A DNA stretch of 15,859 nucleotides from JBAXLO01 sp037134755 (GTDB lineage Bacteria; Bacteroidota; Bacteroidia; Bacteroidales; JACABE01), in contig JBAXLO010000096.1 in assembly GCA_037134755.1 (NCBI GenBank), forward strand, positions 1 to 15,859, written 5' to 3'. Position numbers and translations under genes: made by a program. Of this stretch, positions 1-8,295 are shown piece by piece. Each line of letters starts with the position of its first letter. Within the stretch, counting starts at the first letter, position 1. The notes beneath the pieces were generated by a model, which saw only the letters and a list, made by a program, of their open reading frames with translations, searched no databases and was not told the origin of the DNA.

Positions 1-552
1 GATGAAATAGCTACTCCTTTAGATATTATAGATAAAGTTTCGCAAGACAAATTAATACATGTACTTAATGCTTGTCCTCATGGTGTAATAAGTATGTCGA
101 AAGAGATTGAAAACTTTGTAGAAACTTCTACAAATCTTGCATCTGTAAAGATTAAAGATAATAAAATAATTATCACTACCAGTCAGAGAAGTTCTGTTGA
201 AGCTGCTAAAGAAGAAATATGTAAAATAGTTGCTAACGTTTTTGAATTTGTTGGGGCAGATGTTTCACATGGTGATGGTTATCCTGGATGGGCTCCAAAT
301 GCAAACTCTATTGTTTTAGAAATAGCCAAACGTTCGTATGTTAAATTATTTAATAAAGAACCTAAAGTGTTGGCTATTCATGCTGGTTTAGAGTGTGGAC
401 TTATAGGTGAAAAATATCCTAAAATGGATATGATTTCTTTTGGTCCAACTATAAAGGGCGCACATTCACCTGATGAAAGACTTAAGATAGATACTGTTGG
501 AATGTTTTGGGATTTAACTGTTGAAATTCTTAAAAATATTCCTAAGAAATAA
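1..552 (+). CDS. pepD: PepD-type aminoacyl-histidine (Xaa-His) dipeptidase, 3' part
   Basis: This is the C-terminal 183 residues of a cytosolic M20-family dipeptidase. The family uses two metal ions to cleave dipeptides such as Xaa-His, Cys-Gly and other unspecific dipeptides from peptide turnover. The reading frame is open from base 1, so the gene begins before the window; the ATG at 94 is an internal methionine. Seen in the sequence: the C-terminal signature IHAGLECGLIGEKYPKMDMI at about 390-450, then GPTIKGAHSPDERL at about 445-480, which carries the late conserved histidine of the PepD catalytic domain. The gene ends at TAA 550-552 and is followed by an inverted-repeat element and a bidirectional terminator. 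Known of the family: full-length PepD is roughly 480-490 residues, so about 300 residues are missing to the left. The family assignment is secure; exact substrate preference cannot be read from this part. Confidence 0.93.
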   Translation, partial: DEIATPLDIIDKVSQDKLIHVLNACPHGVISMSKEIENFVETSTNLASVKIKDNKIIITTSQRSSVEAAKEEICKIVANVFEFVGADVSHGDGYPGWAPNANSIVLEIAKRSYVKLFNKEPKVLAIHAGLECGLIGEKYPKMDMISFGPTIKGAHSPDERLKIDTVGMFWDLTVEILKNIPKK

Positions 553-561
553 CATCTATTA

Positions 562-726
562 AACCCAGATTACGCATTAAGATATTAAAATGTCATTACA
601 AATATCAAGATGCCAATTAAATAACCAATATTATTCTCTAATGCTACGCATTAGAAAATAAATGCATTAAATGATTGATTATATTTAAAATATATATGAA
701 ATTTATTCTAATGCGTAATTTGGGTT
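562..726. repeat. MITE-like element with 19-bp terminal inverted repeats
   Basis: The left end (562-580) reads AACCCAGATTACGCATTAA. The right end (708-726) is its reverse complement at 17 of 19 positions. In the middle, 638-654, is a perfect hairpin CTAATGC-TAC-GCATTAG that reuses the same TACGCATTA motif and extends outward with one mismatch to about 632-660. The arrangement of outer inverted repeat plus inner hairpin of the same motif, with no ORF, is what a short non-autonomous transposon-like repeat or a large structured RNA would look like. No clear target-site duplication is visible. It sits between pepD and its terminator. Confidence 0.5.
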
Positions 727-736
727 AAATTAAAAT

Positions 737-778
737 AAAAAAGCTTCCAGTATTAAACGGAAAGCTTTTTTATTTTAT
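737..778. terminator. Bidirectional Rho-independent terminator
   Basis: A stem built from AAGCTTCC (741-748) and GGAAAGCTT (759-767, one bulged A) surrounds a 10-base loop. It is flanked by an A-rich run on the left and a T-rich run on the right, so it works on both strands. It lies between the converging pepD (plus) and the small membrane-protein gene (minus) and would end both transcripts. Confidence 0.8.
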
Positions 779-845
779 TAATAAATATCTACTATATAAT
801 AGATTGTATATATTTGAGTTTTGAGTTATCTAAAAATTGTTTGTA

Positions 846-1034
846 TTAATTATTAACAGATCTATTGCGTAGAAATTCTTCATATTCTGTTACTAATTTT
901 TTAAGTTCTTTACGCTGACGTTTAACTTTTCTTAAAATTGTAATTAACTTGTAAATACCATATAAAGCTAATAGAACCGCAACTGATATTATCAAAGCGA
1001 ATTGAGTAAAAGGCATTTTAGTTACTGTATCCAT
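846..1034 (-). CDS. Small single-pass membrane protein, unknown function
   Basis: This gene encodes 62 residues that I do not recognise as a named family. Visible features: a short polar N-terminus, one hydrophobic segment at about residues 10-31 (FALIISVAVLLALYGIYKLI), then a strongly basic stretch (RKVKRQRKELKK, about 35-46) that runs into a charged, probably helical C-terminus ending in EEFLRNRSVNN. The positive-inside rule would place the C-terminal tail in the cytoplasm. Evidence that it is real: an ATG start, a coding-like hydrophobic/charged pattern rather than random sequence, and a well-placed bidirectional terminator just past its stop that is shared with the convergent pepD. No clear TAnnTTTG promoter was found upstream. 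It could be a membrane-anchored helper peptide; no function is assigned. Confidence 0.55.
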   Translation of the reverse strand: MDTVTKMPFTQFALIISVAVLLALYGIYKLITILRKVKRQRKELKKLVTEYEEFLRNRSVNN

Positions 1035-1368
1035 TTGTTATTTATAAATAATATAATATGAGTCTGCTAAATTACTCAAAAAATACAAACCATTAGTATT
1101 ATTGGTTAATAATATTTAAAAAAATTGTTAAATTTAATTTTAAAATAAAACAAATCAATAACAATTGTAATATAACTAACATCATAACAAAACAAATTGT
1201 TCAAATAAAAATATTTACCAGTTTAATATTTAACATAAAACACTGATCTATATGATTAATTAATCTTATTAAAACAATTTATGTAAAAAATTTGTTTAGT
1301 TATTTATTATTATTAAATAAATTTAGTAGAATTGCATTTACATCTTTTTAAAAATCGAATTCAATAAA
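1035..1368. other. Divergent AT-rich intergenic region
   Basis: This gap separates the minus-strand small membrane-protein gene from the plus-strand acyl-CoA ligase gene, so it must hold both promoters. It is extremely AT-rich. The best plus-strand candidate is TTTG at 1291-1294 with TAAATTTA at 1318-1325, but the spacing (23 bp) is too long and the last base of the -7 box is wrong, so I do not call it. No ORF, hairpin or repeat stands out. Confidence 0.5.
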
Positions 1369-3135
1369 ATGGAGATTACCAGAATATTTGATCTGTTACC
1401 TAATTATATAGAGAACTATAGTTGGAAGGAGGACGCATTAGCAGGAAAGATAAATGGGCAATGGCGAAAATATAGCATTCAGGAATATGTTGAAACAGCT
1501 AACAATCTTAGTTATGGTTTTATTGCTTTAAATATAAACAAAGGTGATAAAGTAGCTATTATTAGTACAAACAGACCTGAGTGGAATTTTATTGATATGG
1601 CATTGCTACAGGTTGGAGCTATCCCTATTCCAATTTATCCTACTATAAGTGAGTCAGATTATTATTATATCCTAAATCATGCTGAAGTAAAGTATGTATT
1701 TGTTGAAGGAGAAGAATTACTTAGAAAAATTGAACATATATTGCCTGAAATACCTTCGCTGAAAGATATTTATACTTTTAAAGACAGGCAACGATTTAAA
1801 TATTTTGATCAAATAATTCAATTAGGTAAACAAAATTCTAACCCACAATTGTTGGAAGAGATTAAAGAATGTATTCATAATAATGATATTGCAACAATTA
1901 TATATACTTCCGGTACTACAGGCAATCCAAAAGGTGTAATGCTTTCGCATAATAATATTATATCTAACTTCATTGCCAACGAACCTATCCTTCCTTTTGG
2001 TTCAGAAGGGAGAGCGATGAGTTATCTTCCACTTTGTCATGTTTTTGAAAGGCTGCTGAACTATCTTTTTCAACACGCTGGTGTTTCGATATATTATGCT
2101 GAAAATATAGGTACTATTTCTGATAATATAAAAGAAGTAAAACCTAATGTATTAGGAACTGTACCTCGTTTGCTTGAAAGGGTTTATGATAGGATATACT
2201 CAAGTGGACAGAAACTTCCATGGCTTAAAAGAAAAATATTTTTCTGGGCATTGTGGATAGGATTTAGATATAAATTGGATAATGAAAATAGTTTTATTTA
2301 TAAAATTCAACTCAAACTTTTAGACAAATTAGTGTTTAGCAAATGGCGAGATGCATTAGGTGGTAATTTCAAGATAATTGCCTCAGGTGGTGCAGCATTG
2401 CAACCTAGATTGGGCAGAATATTTACTGCAGCCGGAATTCCTATTGTCGAAGGTTATGGTTTAACAGAAACATCTCCAGTAATTGCAGTAAATAACTTAT
2501 GGAAAAATGGAAGGAAGTTTGGTACTGTTGGACCTATCGTTTCCGGTGTTCAGGTAAAAATAGCTGATGATGGCGAAATCCTTTGCAAAGGTCCAAATGT
2601 CATGATGGGTTATTATAAAGAACCTGAGTTAACTAAAGAGGCTATTGATGAAGATGGCTGGTTTCATACCGGTGATATAGGAAATATTGAACCAGGAGGT
2701 TTCCTAAAACTTACCGGTCGAAAAAAATCTATCTTTAAAACTTCGGCAGGTAAATATATTAATCCACAACTTATTGAAGAAAAGTTTAAAGAGTCTCCAT
2801 TTATTGAATATATTCTTGTTTTAGGTGAAAACCAAAAGTTTGCTGGAGCTTTAATTGCTCCAGATTTTAATTTTCTTAAAACATGGTGTGCTATAAAAGG
2901 TTACGAATACACGAGTAATGAAGAAATTGTTAAGAATCCTATTATTAAAAAGAGATTCCAAAAGGAAATAAATAAATACAATGCTTTTTTTGGAGACGCT
3001 GAGCAAATAAAAACGTACACTCTTATTGGTTTTGAATGGTCTGTACAAAGTGGAGAAATAACCCCTACTCTTAAATTAAAAAGAAATAAAATTGTAATTA
3101 AATATAAAGAAATAATTGACAAGATGTTTGCATAA
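1369..3135 (+). CDS. Long-chain fatty-acid--CoA ligase (AMP-forming)
   Basis: The product activates fatty acids with ATP to acyl-AMP and then to acyl-CoA, for lipid synthesis, fatty-acid recycling or degradation; it is a soluble or membrane-associated cytoplasmic enzyme. It has 588 residues, normal for the long-chain (FAA1/FadD15-like) branch of the ANL superfamily. Motifs in order: the P-loop-like YTSGTTGNPKG at 179-189; the adenine/acyl-adenylate motif GYGLTETSP at 362-370; the FACS signature DGWFHTGDIG at 429-438 with the ribose-binding Asp436; the hinge GRKKSIFKTSAGKYINP at 450-466; and the C-terminal TPTLKLKR at 565-572, where the family carries its catalytic lysine. All key motifs are intact. 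The ATG at 1369 is the first start in a long open frame. The gene stands alone after an AT-rich gap; DUF1289 follows 108 bp later. Chain-length preference cannot be told. Confidence 0.93.
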   Translation: MEITRIFDLLPNYIENYSWKEDALAGKINGQWRKYSIQEYVETANNLSYGFIALNINKGDKVAIISTNRPEWNFIDMALLQVGAIPIPIYPTISESDYYYILNHAEVKYVFVEGEELLRKIEHILPEIPSLKDIYTFKDRQRFKYFDQIIQLGKQNSNPQLLEEIKECIHNNDIATIIYTSGTTGNPKGVMLSHNNIISNFIANEPILPFGSEGRAMSYLPLCHVFERLLNYLFQHAGVSIYYAENIGTISDNIKEVKPNVLGTVPRLLERVYDRIYSSGQKLPWLKRKIFFWALWIGFRYKLDNENSFIYKIQLKLLDKLVFSKWRDALGGNFKIIASGGAALQPRLGRIFTAAGIPIVEGYGLTETSPVIAVNNLWKNGRKFGTVGPIVSGVQVKIADDGEILCKGPNVMMGYYKEPELTKEAIDEDGWFHTGDIGNIEPGGFLKLTGRKKSIFKTSAGKYINPQLIEEKFKESPFIEYILVLGENQKFAGALIAPDFNFLKTWCAIKGYEYTSNEEIVKNPIIKKRFQKEINKYNAFFGDAEQIKTYTLIGFEWSVQSGEITPTLKLKRNKIVIKYKEIIDKMFA

Positions 3136-3243
3136 ACTGATATAATTAAATTAATTAAGTTGACAACTCTCATTTCACTTAACACTTTATATCTTAACAG
3201 TAATTTTTATTAATACATAAATAAAATAAGTTTAATTATAACA

Positions 3244-3432
3244 ATGGAAGCAATCAAATCACCATGTAAATCTATCTGTAAATATGATAAGAATCGTATA
3301 TGTATAGGCTGTTATCGCACATCTAAAGAAATAGTAGATTGGATTACAATGACAAATGATGAGAAACTATTAGTACTTCATGCTATCGAAAAAAGAAAAT
3401 CTGATAGCAGCTTTGGATTTATTTTTAATTAA
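3244..3432 (+). CDS. DUF1289 family protein, four-cysteine motif
   Basis: This is a 62-residue protein of the DUF1289 family, which includes E. coli YdhL-like proteins. The hallmark is visible: SPC-x3-C at Cys8 and Cys12, then CIGCYR with Cys20 and Cys23, followed by the conserved 'EIVDW..MTNDEK' helix at about residues 29-41. The four cysteines are arranged like a small metal-binding site, zinc or an Fe-S cluster being possible; this is inference, as the family has no well-established function. The length is typical and the gene looks complete. The ATG at 3244 is the only sensible start, because it places SPC close to the N-terminus as in relatives. It follows the acyl-CoA ligase by 108 bp, which is loose for an operon, and I saw no convincing terminator between them. 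Confidence 0.85.
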   Translation: MEAIKSPCKSICKYDKNRICIGCYRTSKEIVDWITMTNDEKLLVLHAIEKRKSDSSFGFIFN

Positions 3433-3528
3433 TTTAGAAGCACAAATAAAAATATTCTATTTCTAAAAACATCAGACTTTTTTCATAAATTTTATCAATA
3501 ATTTGAGTTTTGAGACAAAACATAGCAT

Positions 3529-3592
3529 CTCTGAGAAGGGGAATAACTCTTTAAAGGGAGAGAATATCTCTTCGGAGGAGTCACCGAGAGGC
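3529..3592. other. GC-richer structured island within the 3433-3899 intergenic gap
   Basis: By hand count about 48% of these 64 bases are G or C, whereas the flanks are very AT-rich. It contains nested short dyads: CTCTTTAAAGGGAG at 3547-3560, AGAGA-ATA-TCTCT at 3559-3571, and TCGG/CCGA at 3572-3575 and 3584-3587. There is no ORF with start and stop around it. It may be a dispersed intergenic repeat or a small RNA; which one cannot be decided here. The rest of the gap holds only the FIST promoter. Confidence 0.35.
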
Positions 3593-3728
3593 TTAGTTTT
3601 ACCTAATTCACACAAAATCCTACAAATTATATGACTTTATTACACACATTATTATTACAATCTATTGTTTTTAAACAATTAAAGATAATTATTTTGTTAT
3701 CCAGTAAAAGTGTTTTATATCTTTATTC

Positions 3729-3758
3729 TTTGCAAATACATTTTATTTATTACCTTTG
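3729..3758 (+). promoter_or_regulatory. Bacteroidota-type promoter for the FIST-kinase operon
   Basis: TTTG at 3729-3732 is followed after 18 bp by TACCTTTG at 3751-3758, a full match to the TAnnTTTG -7 consensus of the Bacteroidota primary sigma factor. Transcription would start near 3765, leaving a 5' leader of roughly 135 nt before the ATG at 3900. I saw no riboswitch-like structure in that leader. Confidence 0.6.
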
Positions 3759-3899
3759 CTTTTTTAAATTTTTCTCCAATTTTTATATTTATAAAAGTTG
3801 AGATTTGAAACTTAATATTGTCTTTTTTGTTAAAAGGATATAAAATATTAATTCATTATATGGAGAATTATTTAAGCTTCATAATTAAAACTATTTTAA

Positions 3900-5042
3900 A
3901 TGAAAATTAAAACATTAGAATCAGATTCAATTTTAGAATTAAAACAGAAATTATCTACAAATATCACCTCCGATTTTAAACCAAACATAGCTATCGTTTT
4001 TGCATCAGTAGAATTAGAAATAGTAGAGTTATGTGAATTATTTGATAAAGAAAATATCAAATTATACGGATGTACAACTTGTGGCGAGTTTTTATATAAC
4101 GAAAAAGAACAGTTGATTACCGATGGTAGTCTAGTTTGTTTATTAATGGATTTACTACCGGGTACATTTAATTTTAATTTATTAAAAAACAACAACTATT
4201 CTTCTATTGAATCAGGAAAACAAATTGGCCTTTGGGCAAAAGAATCTTTTAAAAATCCCGGACTTATTATTCTGGCAAGTGGTTTAGAAACAGATGGTGA
4301 AATGCTTGTCAGAGGAATTCAGAATAAAACCAATGATACCATTAAGATGTTTGGCGGGTTAGCAGGAGATGATGCTAAATTTAACAAGACTTATGTTTTT
4401 ACTAATGATGGTATGGAAGAAAATTCAGTACTAGCAATGGTTTTAGATCTTGATTTTTATGAGATGAATGGTATTGCTTCAAGTGGTTGGGTAGGTATAG
4501 GAGCTGATAAAATAATAACTAAATCCGAAGGAAATATTGTTTATACAATAGATAATGAACCAGCTCTTGATGTTTATAAAACCTATTTAAATGTTGCTGA
4601 TGATGATTTACCTGAGATAGGAATTGAATTTCCATTATTATTAAAGAATGTTGACAGGCAACATGTTTTAAGAGCAGTACTAAATGTTGATAAAGAAAAG
4701 AAATCATTGATCTTTGCAGGATCAGTTCCTCAAGGTTCTGTAGTTTCATTTTCCAGCTCTCCAGGCTTTGAGATTATAGAATTTACTAAAAATAACGTTG
4801 CTAAATTTTACGAATTACATAAACAAACGGATTTATTAATACTTTTCTCATGTATGGCTCGACATAATGCGCTAGGACCAACTATTTCTGAAGAAATTGA
4901 AGATGCTTGGAGAAAATGGAACGTACCTTTAATCGGTTTTTTTACTTATGGTGAGATTGGAAATAACTTTAATTCAACTTGTGATTTCCATAATCAAACT
5001 TTTACTTTAGTATCCATAAAACAAAAAGATAATGCTATATAA
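3900..5042 (+). CDS. FIST domain sensory protein (FIST_N + FIST_C)
   Basis: This is a 380-residue cytosolic protein with the two-part FIST architecture, a predicted small-ligand-sensing module found alone or in signalling proteins. The N-terminal FIST part shows the strand-rich region around LYGCTTCGEF (about 58-67) and MFGGLAGDDAKF (about 150-161). The C-terminal part shows the family's late motifs: LLILFSCMARHNALGP (about 312-327), then GFFTYGEIG (about 350-358) and a final FHNQTFTLVSI. Length matches free-standing FIST proteins, with no transmembrane segment or signal peptide. The last 11 bp overlap the start of the hybrid kinase, so the two are almost certainly translated together and the FIST protein probably feeds its signal to that kinase. 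The ligand is unknown; amino-acid-like ligands have been proposed for the family. The start ATG lies behind a good promoter with a long leader. Confidence 0.88.
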   Translation: MKIKTLESDSILELKQKLSTNITSDFKPNIAIVFASVELEIVELCELFDKENIKLYGCTTCGEFLYNEKEQLITDGSLVCLLMDLLPGTFNFNLLKNNNYSSIESGKQIGLWAKESFKNPGLIILASGLETDGEMLVRGIQNKTNDTIKMFGGLAGDDAKFNKTYVFTNDGMEENSVLAMVLDLDFYEMNGIASSGWVGIGADKIITKSEGNIVYTIDNEPALDVYKTYLNVADDDLPEIGIEFPLLLKNVDRQHVLRAVLNVDKEKKSLIFAGSVPQGSVVSFSSSPGFEIIEFTKNNVAKFYELHKQTDLLILFSCMARHNALGPTISEEIEDAWRKWNVPLIGFFTYGEIGNNFNSTCDFHNQTFTLVSIKQKDNAI

Positions 5043-6783
5043 AATCCAAACTCTTATTGATGAGATATCTACTATTAAATCTTATGATGATTTTCTAAAA
5101 CTCAAAGAATCTTTATTTCTTGAGCTAAAGAAAATAGGTTTAGAAAATGATAAACTTAATTTTAAGTATGAGCGATCAAATAAAGAAAAAAATATTCTCT
5201 CTTCTTTACTTACTAATACAAGTGCTGATCTTAAAAAAGTTTCAGACAACTTAAAAATAAGAGCTGAGGAACTATCTATTATTCTTGACACTATACCTGC
5301 TTATATTTATTTTAAGGATATACATTTAAAGTATGTATTAGTTAATCGCTCTTTTGAAGATTTATTAGGATTAGAACCTGTAGATATTATTGGAAAACAT
5401 TTAAATGATTTACTTGATACTTATCATAATGATGATTACCTTAATAAAGAACGTTTTGTTCTTGAAACAGGTAAGGCTTTATATGATTTAGAAGAAGAAG
5501 TTGAAATTAACAATACCAAACATTCCTTAAATACTAATATTGCTTCAATTAAGAATGCTGAGGGTGTGATTATAGGTATAATTGGAATTTCGTTGAATAT
5601 TACAGAAAGAAAACAAAATGAAAAAGATTTATTGCAAGCTAAAGAATTAGCGGAAGCTGGTACTCTAGCAAAAAATGAATTTATTGCTAGTGTTTCTCAT
5701 GAGTTTAGAACACCAATGAATGGTATTCTTGGTCTTTCGGAAATTTTAAGGAATACAAATTTAAATAACGAACAACTTGATTTGTTGAAAGGAATCATTT
5801 CTTCAGCTGATAATCTTTTAGTTTTATTAAATGATGTCTTAGATTTCTCGGCAATCGAAGCTGGAAAAATGGAGCTTGATTATCACCCTTTTGATTTAAA
5901 TAAAGTCTTAAATGAAATAGATTTAGTAGTAAATATTAAAGCTAAAGAAAAATGTCTTGAATTTAATATTATAAAAGAAGACAATTTACCGGAAACAATT
6001 ATCGGAGATCCTAGTAGATTGAGGCAAATTATTATTAATCTGGCTAATAATGCTGTTAAATTTACTGAAAACGGTAAAGTCAATCTTATTATAAAAACAA
6101 TTAAGAATGATAATAATAATATTGTATTAAAATTTGATGTTGCTGACACAGGAATAGGTATTCCAAAAGAAGCATTGAACTCACTTTTTCAGGTTTTTTC
6201 TAGAATTAAACAAGAAGATAAGTCAAAATTAATAGCTGGAACTGGCTTAGGTTTATCTATTTGTAAAAAACTTACTGACATGATGGGTGGTGAGATAGGT
6301 GTTGAAAGTACTTTTTCTAAAGGTTCTCTGTTTTGGTTTACTTTACCTTTTGTAATCTCTAATGAAAAAATGACTCAAATTGAAATGAAACCATTAGAGG
6401 TAATTAAAAGTAATGCTAAGAAGTTAATACTTGTTGTTGATGACAATCAAATTAATCAACGTATAGCAAAATTTAATTTACAGAAGATGGGATTTGATGT
6501 TGAACTTGCGTCAGATGGTCAGGAAGCTTTACAAAAGTACTGTACAAACAATTATGATCTTATTGTTTTAGATATACAAATGCCTGTGATGGATGGGTAT
6601 CAAGTTGCTAAAGCAATAAGAGATGTTGAGAACAATACAGCTCGTCATACTCCAATAATTGCCTTGACTGCTAATGCAATGAAAGGTGATAAGGAGAAAT
6701 ATATTAATGCCGGTATGGATGATTACATAAGTAAACCCTTTACATTAGAGACTTTTAGTAAGGTAATTAATAATTATCTTTAA
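5032..6783 (+). CDS. Cytosolic PAS hybrid histidine kinase with receiver domain
   Basis: This 583-residue hybrid kinase autophosphorylates on histidine and passes the phosphate to its own receiver. Order of domains: an N-terminal coiled coil at about 25-80; a PAS domain at about 80-195, starting with the typical 'ILDTIPAYIYFKD' and ending near 'ITERK'; HisKA with SHEFRTPMNG and phosphoacceptor His223; HATPase with N-box NLANNAVKF (336-344), G1 DTGIGIP (372-378) and G2 GTGLGLSI (403-410); and a receiver at about 464-583 with the acidic pair Asp470/Asp471, phosphoacceptor Asp514 (LDIQMPVMDG), Thr546 and Lys568. All catalytic residues are present. There is no transmembrane segment, so the signal must be cytoplasmic, consistent with the overlapping FIST gene just upstream. 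No DNA-binding output domain or downstream regulator is seen, so the next partner (a phosphotransfer protein or second response regulator) is likely encoded elsewhere. Confidence 0.93.
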   Translation: MLYKIQTLIDEISTIKSYDDFLKLKESLFLELKKIGLENDKLNFKYERSNKEKNILSSLLTNTSADLKKVSDNLKIRAEELSIILDTIPAYIYFKDIHLKYVLVNRSFEDLLGLEPVDIIGKHLNDLLDTYHNDDYLNKERFVLETGKALYDLEEEVEINNTKHSLNTNIASIKNAEGVIIGIIGISLNITERKQNEKDLLQAKELAEAGTLAKNEFIASVSHEFRTPMNGILGLSEILRNTNLNNEQLDLLKGIISSADNLLVLLNDVLDFSAIEAGKMELDYHPFDLNKVLNEIDLVVNIKAKEKCLEFNIIKEDNLPETIIGDPSRLRQIIINLANNAVKFTENGKVNLIIKTIKNDNNNIVLKFDVADTGIGIPKEALNSLFQVFSRIKQEDKSKLIAGTGLGLSICKKLTDMMGGEIGVESTFSKGSLFWFTLPFVISNEKMTQIEMKPLEVIKSNAKKLILVVDDNQINQRIAKFNLQKMGFDVELASDGQEALQKYCTNNYDLIVLDIQMPVMDGYQVAKAIRDVENNTARHTPIIALTANAMKGDKEKYINAGMDDYISKPFTLETFSKVINNYL

Positions 6784-6806
6784 TCTGATTATATTCCGTT
6801 TATAAT

Positions 6807-8186
6807 TTACCTTAATTTTCCTCTTGCTAACGAAGCAAATGTGCCTAAAGTGCATAATACGGCAAAAATAATGAATGCTGTATGTGTGCTATTTAAGAAT
6901 TGTGGATAATATTCAGGAGTTATCTTTACCTTACCTATGTATATAGTAAACACCAAAGTAGCTATTCCCATGCTAATTGCTTGTCCGGTTAATCGCATTG
7001 TTCCTACTGATGCAGAAGCTACACCATAATACTTTCTTTCAACAGAACTCATTATAGCATTTGTATTTGGAGATGAAAATAATGAGAATCCTATCCCAAT
7101 CAAAAACAATGTGGCAGTTATATAGGCAGTTGATGTGTTGTAACTTAGAAATATAAACGGTATTAATCCCAATAGAGTTAAACCCATTCCTATTGTTGCT
7201 ACTAATTGTGGTTCTATTTTATCTGATAATCTTCCTGCTAAAGGCGAAAATATAGCCATTGTCAAAGGCTGTGTTATTAATATTATCCCGGTTTGTTGTG
7301 GTGTTAATCCTTTGATATATTGAAGATACATACTTAAAAGATATCCTACAGCAAAAGTAGCACTATAATTAATAAATGCTGCAAGGTTTGAAAATATAAA
7401 CACTGTATTCTTCTTAAAGTTACTCAAATCCAACACAGGAAATGTTGTTTGTTGCTGCAATTTAAGAAATAGTATTGTAATAATAATTCCCGCTGTCAAT
7501 AATATAATTCCTTTTATATCAGGCAATGTTGAGAAGCCATAAATAATACCAAACATCCCAATCATATAAATAATTGAACCTTTAATATCAAGTTTTTCGC
7601 CTTTAGCTTCATGCCATTCAGCTTTTAATTTATATATTACTAAAGGAAATATAATTAAACTAAACAGAAATCCTGCAAAATAAATAGATCTCCATCCTAA
7701 TTGCTGTACCATAAAACCTCCTATAAAAGGTCCTGAAGATAAACCTAAATAAGTTGCTGCCAGATTATAACCTAGTACTTTTCCTCTTTCATTTTGTGGA
7801 AATACTGAAGACAAAATTGCAATAGCAGTGCCAAAGATCATAGCAGCTCCAATACCTTGTAATGCTCTGAATATAATAAGTATATTGTCGTTTGTTGCAA
7901 TTGCTGCAAACAATGATGCTAAGCTAAAGGATATTAAACCAATTAAATATATTTTCTTTCTACCAAAGATATCTGCTATCTTACCAATAGGTACAAGAAA
8001 TATAGCTGCTGTTATAAGATAAGCTAATGACACCCAGTTAAGTTTAACTGCATCCATCGAGAACTCAGTTGCTATTGATTTAATGGCAATATTGTTTGCC
8101 GATACAATAAAAGTAGTTAAAAACGAAGAAAGTGTAGTTGCGAATAATGCGATTCTTTTACTTACTGTGGCTTTTGTAGCTTCCAT
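6807..8186 (-). CDS. MFS transporter, 14-helix DHA2 (EmrB/QacA-type) drug:H+ antiporter family
   Basis: The product is a 459-residue inner-membrane protein with about 14 hydrophobic helices by eye (roughly 10-32, 50-70, 79-98, 103-125, 136-160, 166-186, 203-220, 226-243, 266-290, 300-320, 330-350, 356-376, 400-422, 436-455), the count expected for the DHA2 branch. Motif A of the superfamily is visible as GKIADIFGRKK at 68-78, and the antiporter motif C as GLSSGPFIGG at 148-157, which marks proton-driven exporters. The substrate is unknown; multidrug or metabolite export is the usual role. It converges on the hybrid kinase with only 22-24 bp between stops and no obvious terminator there. No membrane-fusion or TolC partner gene is adjacent, so it may act alone or with unlinked partners. 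The ATG start leaves a short polar N-terminus before helix 1. Confidence 0.88.
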   Translation of the reverse strand: MEATKATVSKRIALFATTLSSFLTTFIVSANNIAIKSIATEFSMDAVKLNWVSLAYLITAAIFLVPIGKIADIFGRKKIYLIGLISFSLASLFAAIATNDNILIIFRALQGIGAAMIFGTAIAILSSVFPQNERGKVLGYNLAATYLGLSSGPFIGGFMVQQLGWRSIYFAGFLFSLIIFPLVIYKLKAEWHEAKGEKLDIKGSIIYMIGMFGIIYGFSTLPDIKGIILLTAGIIITILFLKLQQQTTFPVLDLSNFKKNTVFIFSNLAAFINYSATFAVGYLLSMYLQYIKGLTPQQTGIILITQPLTMAIFSPLAGRLSDKIEPQLVATIGMGLTLLGLIPFIFLSYNTSTAYITATLFLIGIGFSLFSSPNTNAIMSSVERKYYGVASASVGTMRLTGQAISMGIATLVFTIYIGKVKITPEYYPQFLNSTHTAFIIFAVLCTLGTFASLARGKLR

Positions 8187-8211
8187 TAAAATATTATTTA
8201 TTTTTGTGATT

Positions 8212-8219
8212 CAAAATTA
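8212..8219 (-). promoter_or_regulatory. Candidate -7 promoter element for the MFS gene
   Basis: Read on the minus strand this is TAATTTTG, a full match to TAnnTTTG, about 25 bp before the MFS ATG. No TTG lies at the expected 18-21 bp upstream, so only the -7 half is supported. Confidence 0.35.
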
Positions 8220-8295
8220 CTTTTTAAAACAAAGAATACTACTTAATGTTTTATAAGATTAATTTATATTGATAATTAATAATATTTAAAGTACA

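Noticed and set aside
3160..3195. E. coli-like promoter (TTGACA ... TTTATAT) before the DUF1289 gene
   Set aside because: Bacteroidota use a different consensus, and the match is expected by chance in such AT-rich sequence.
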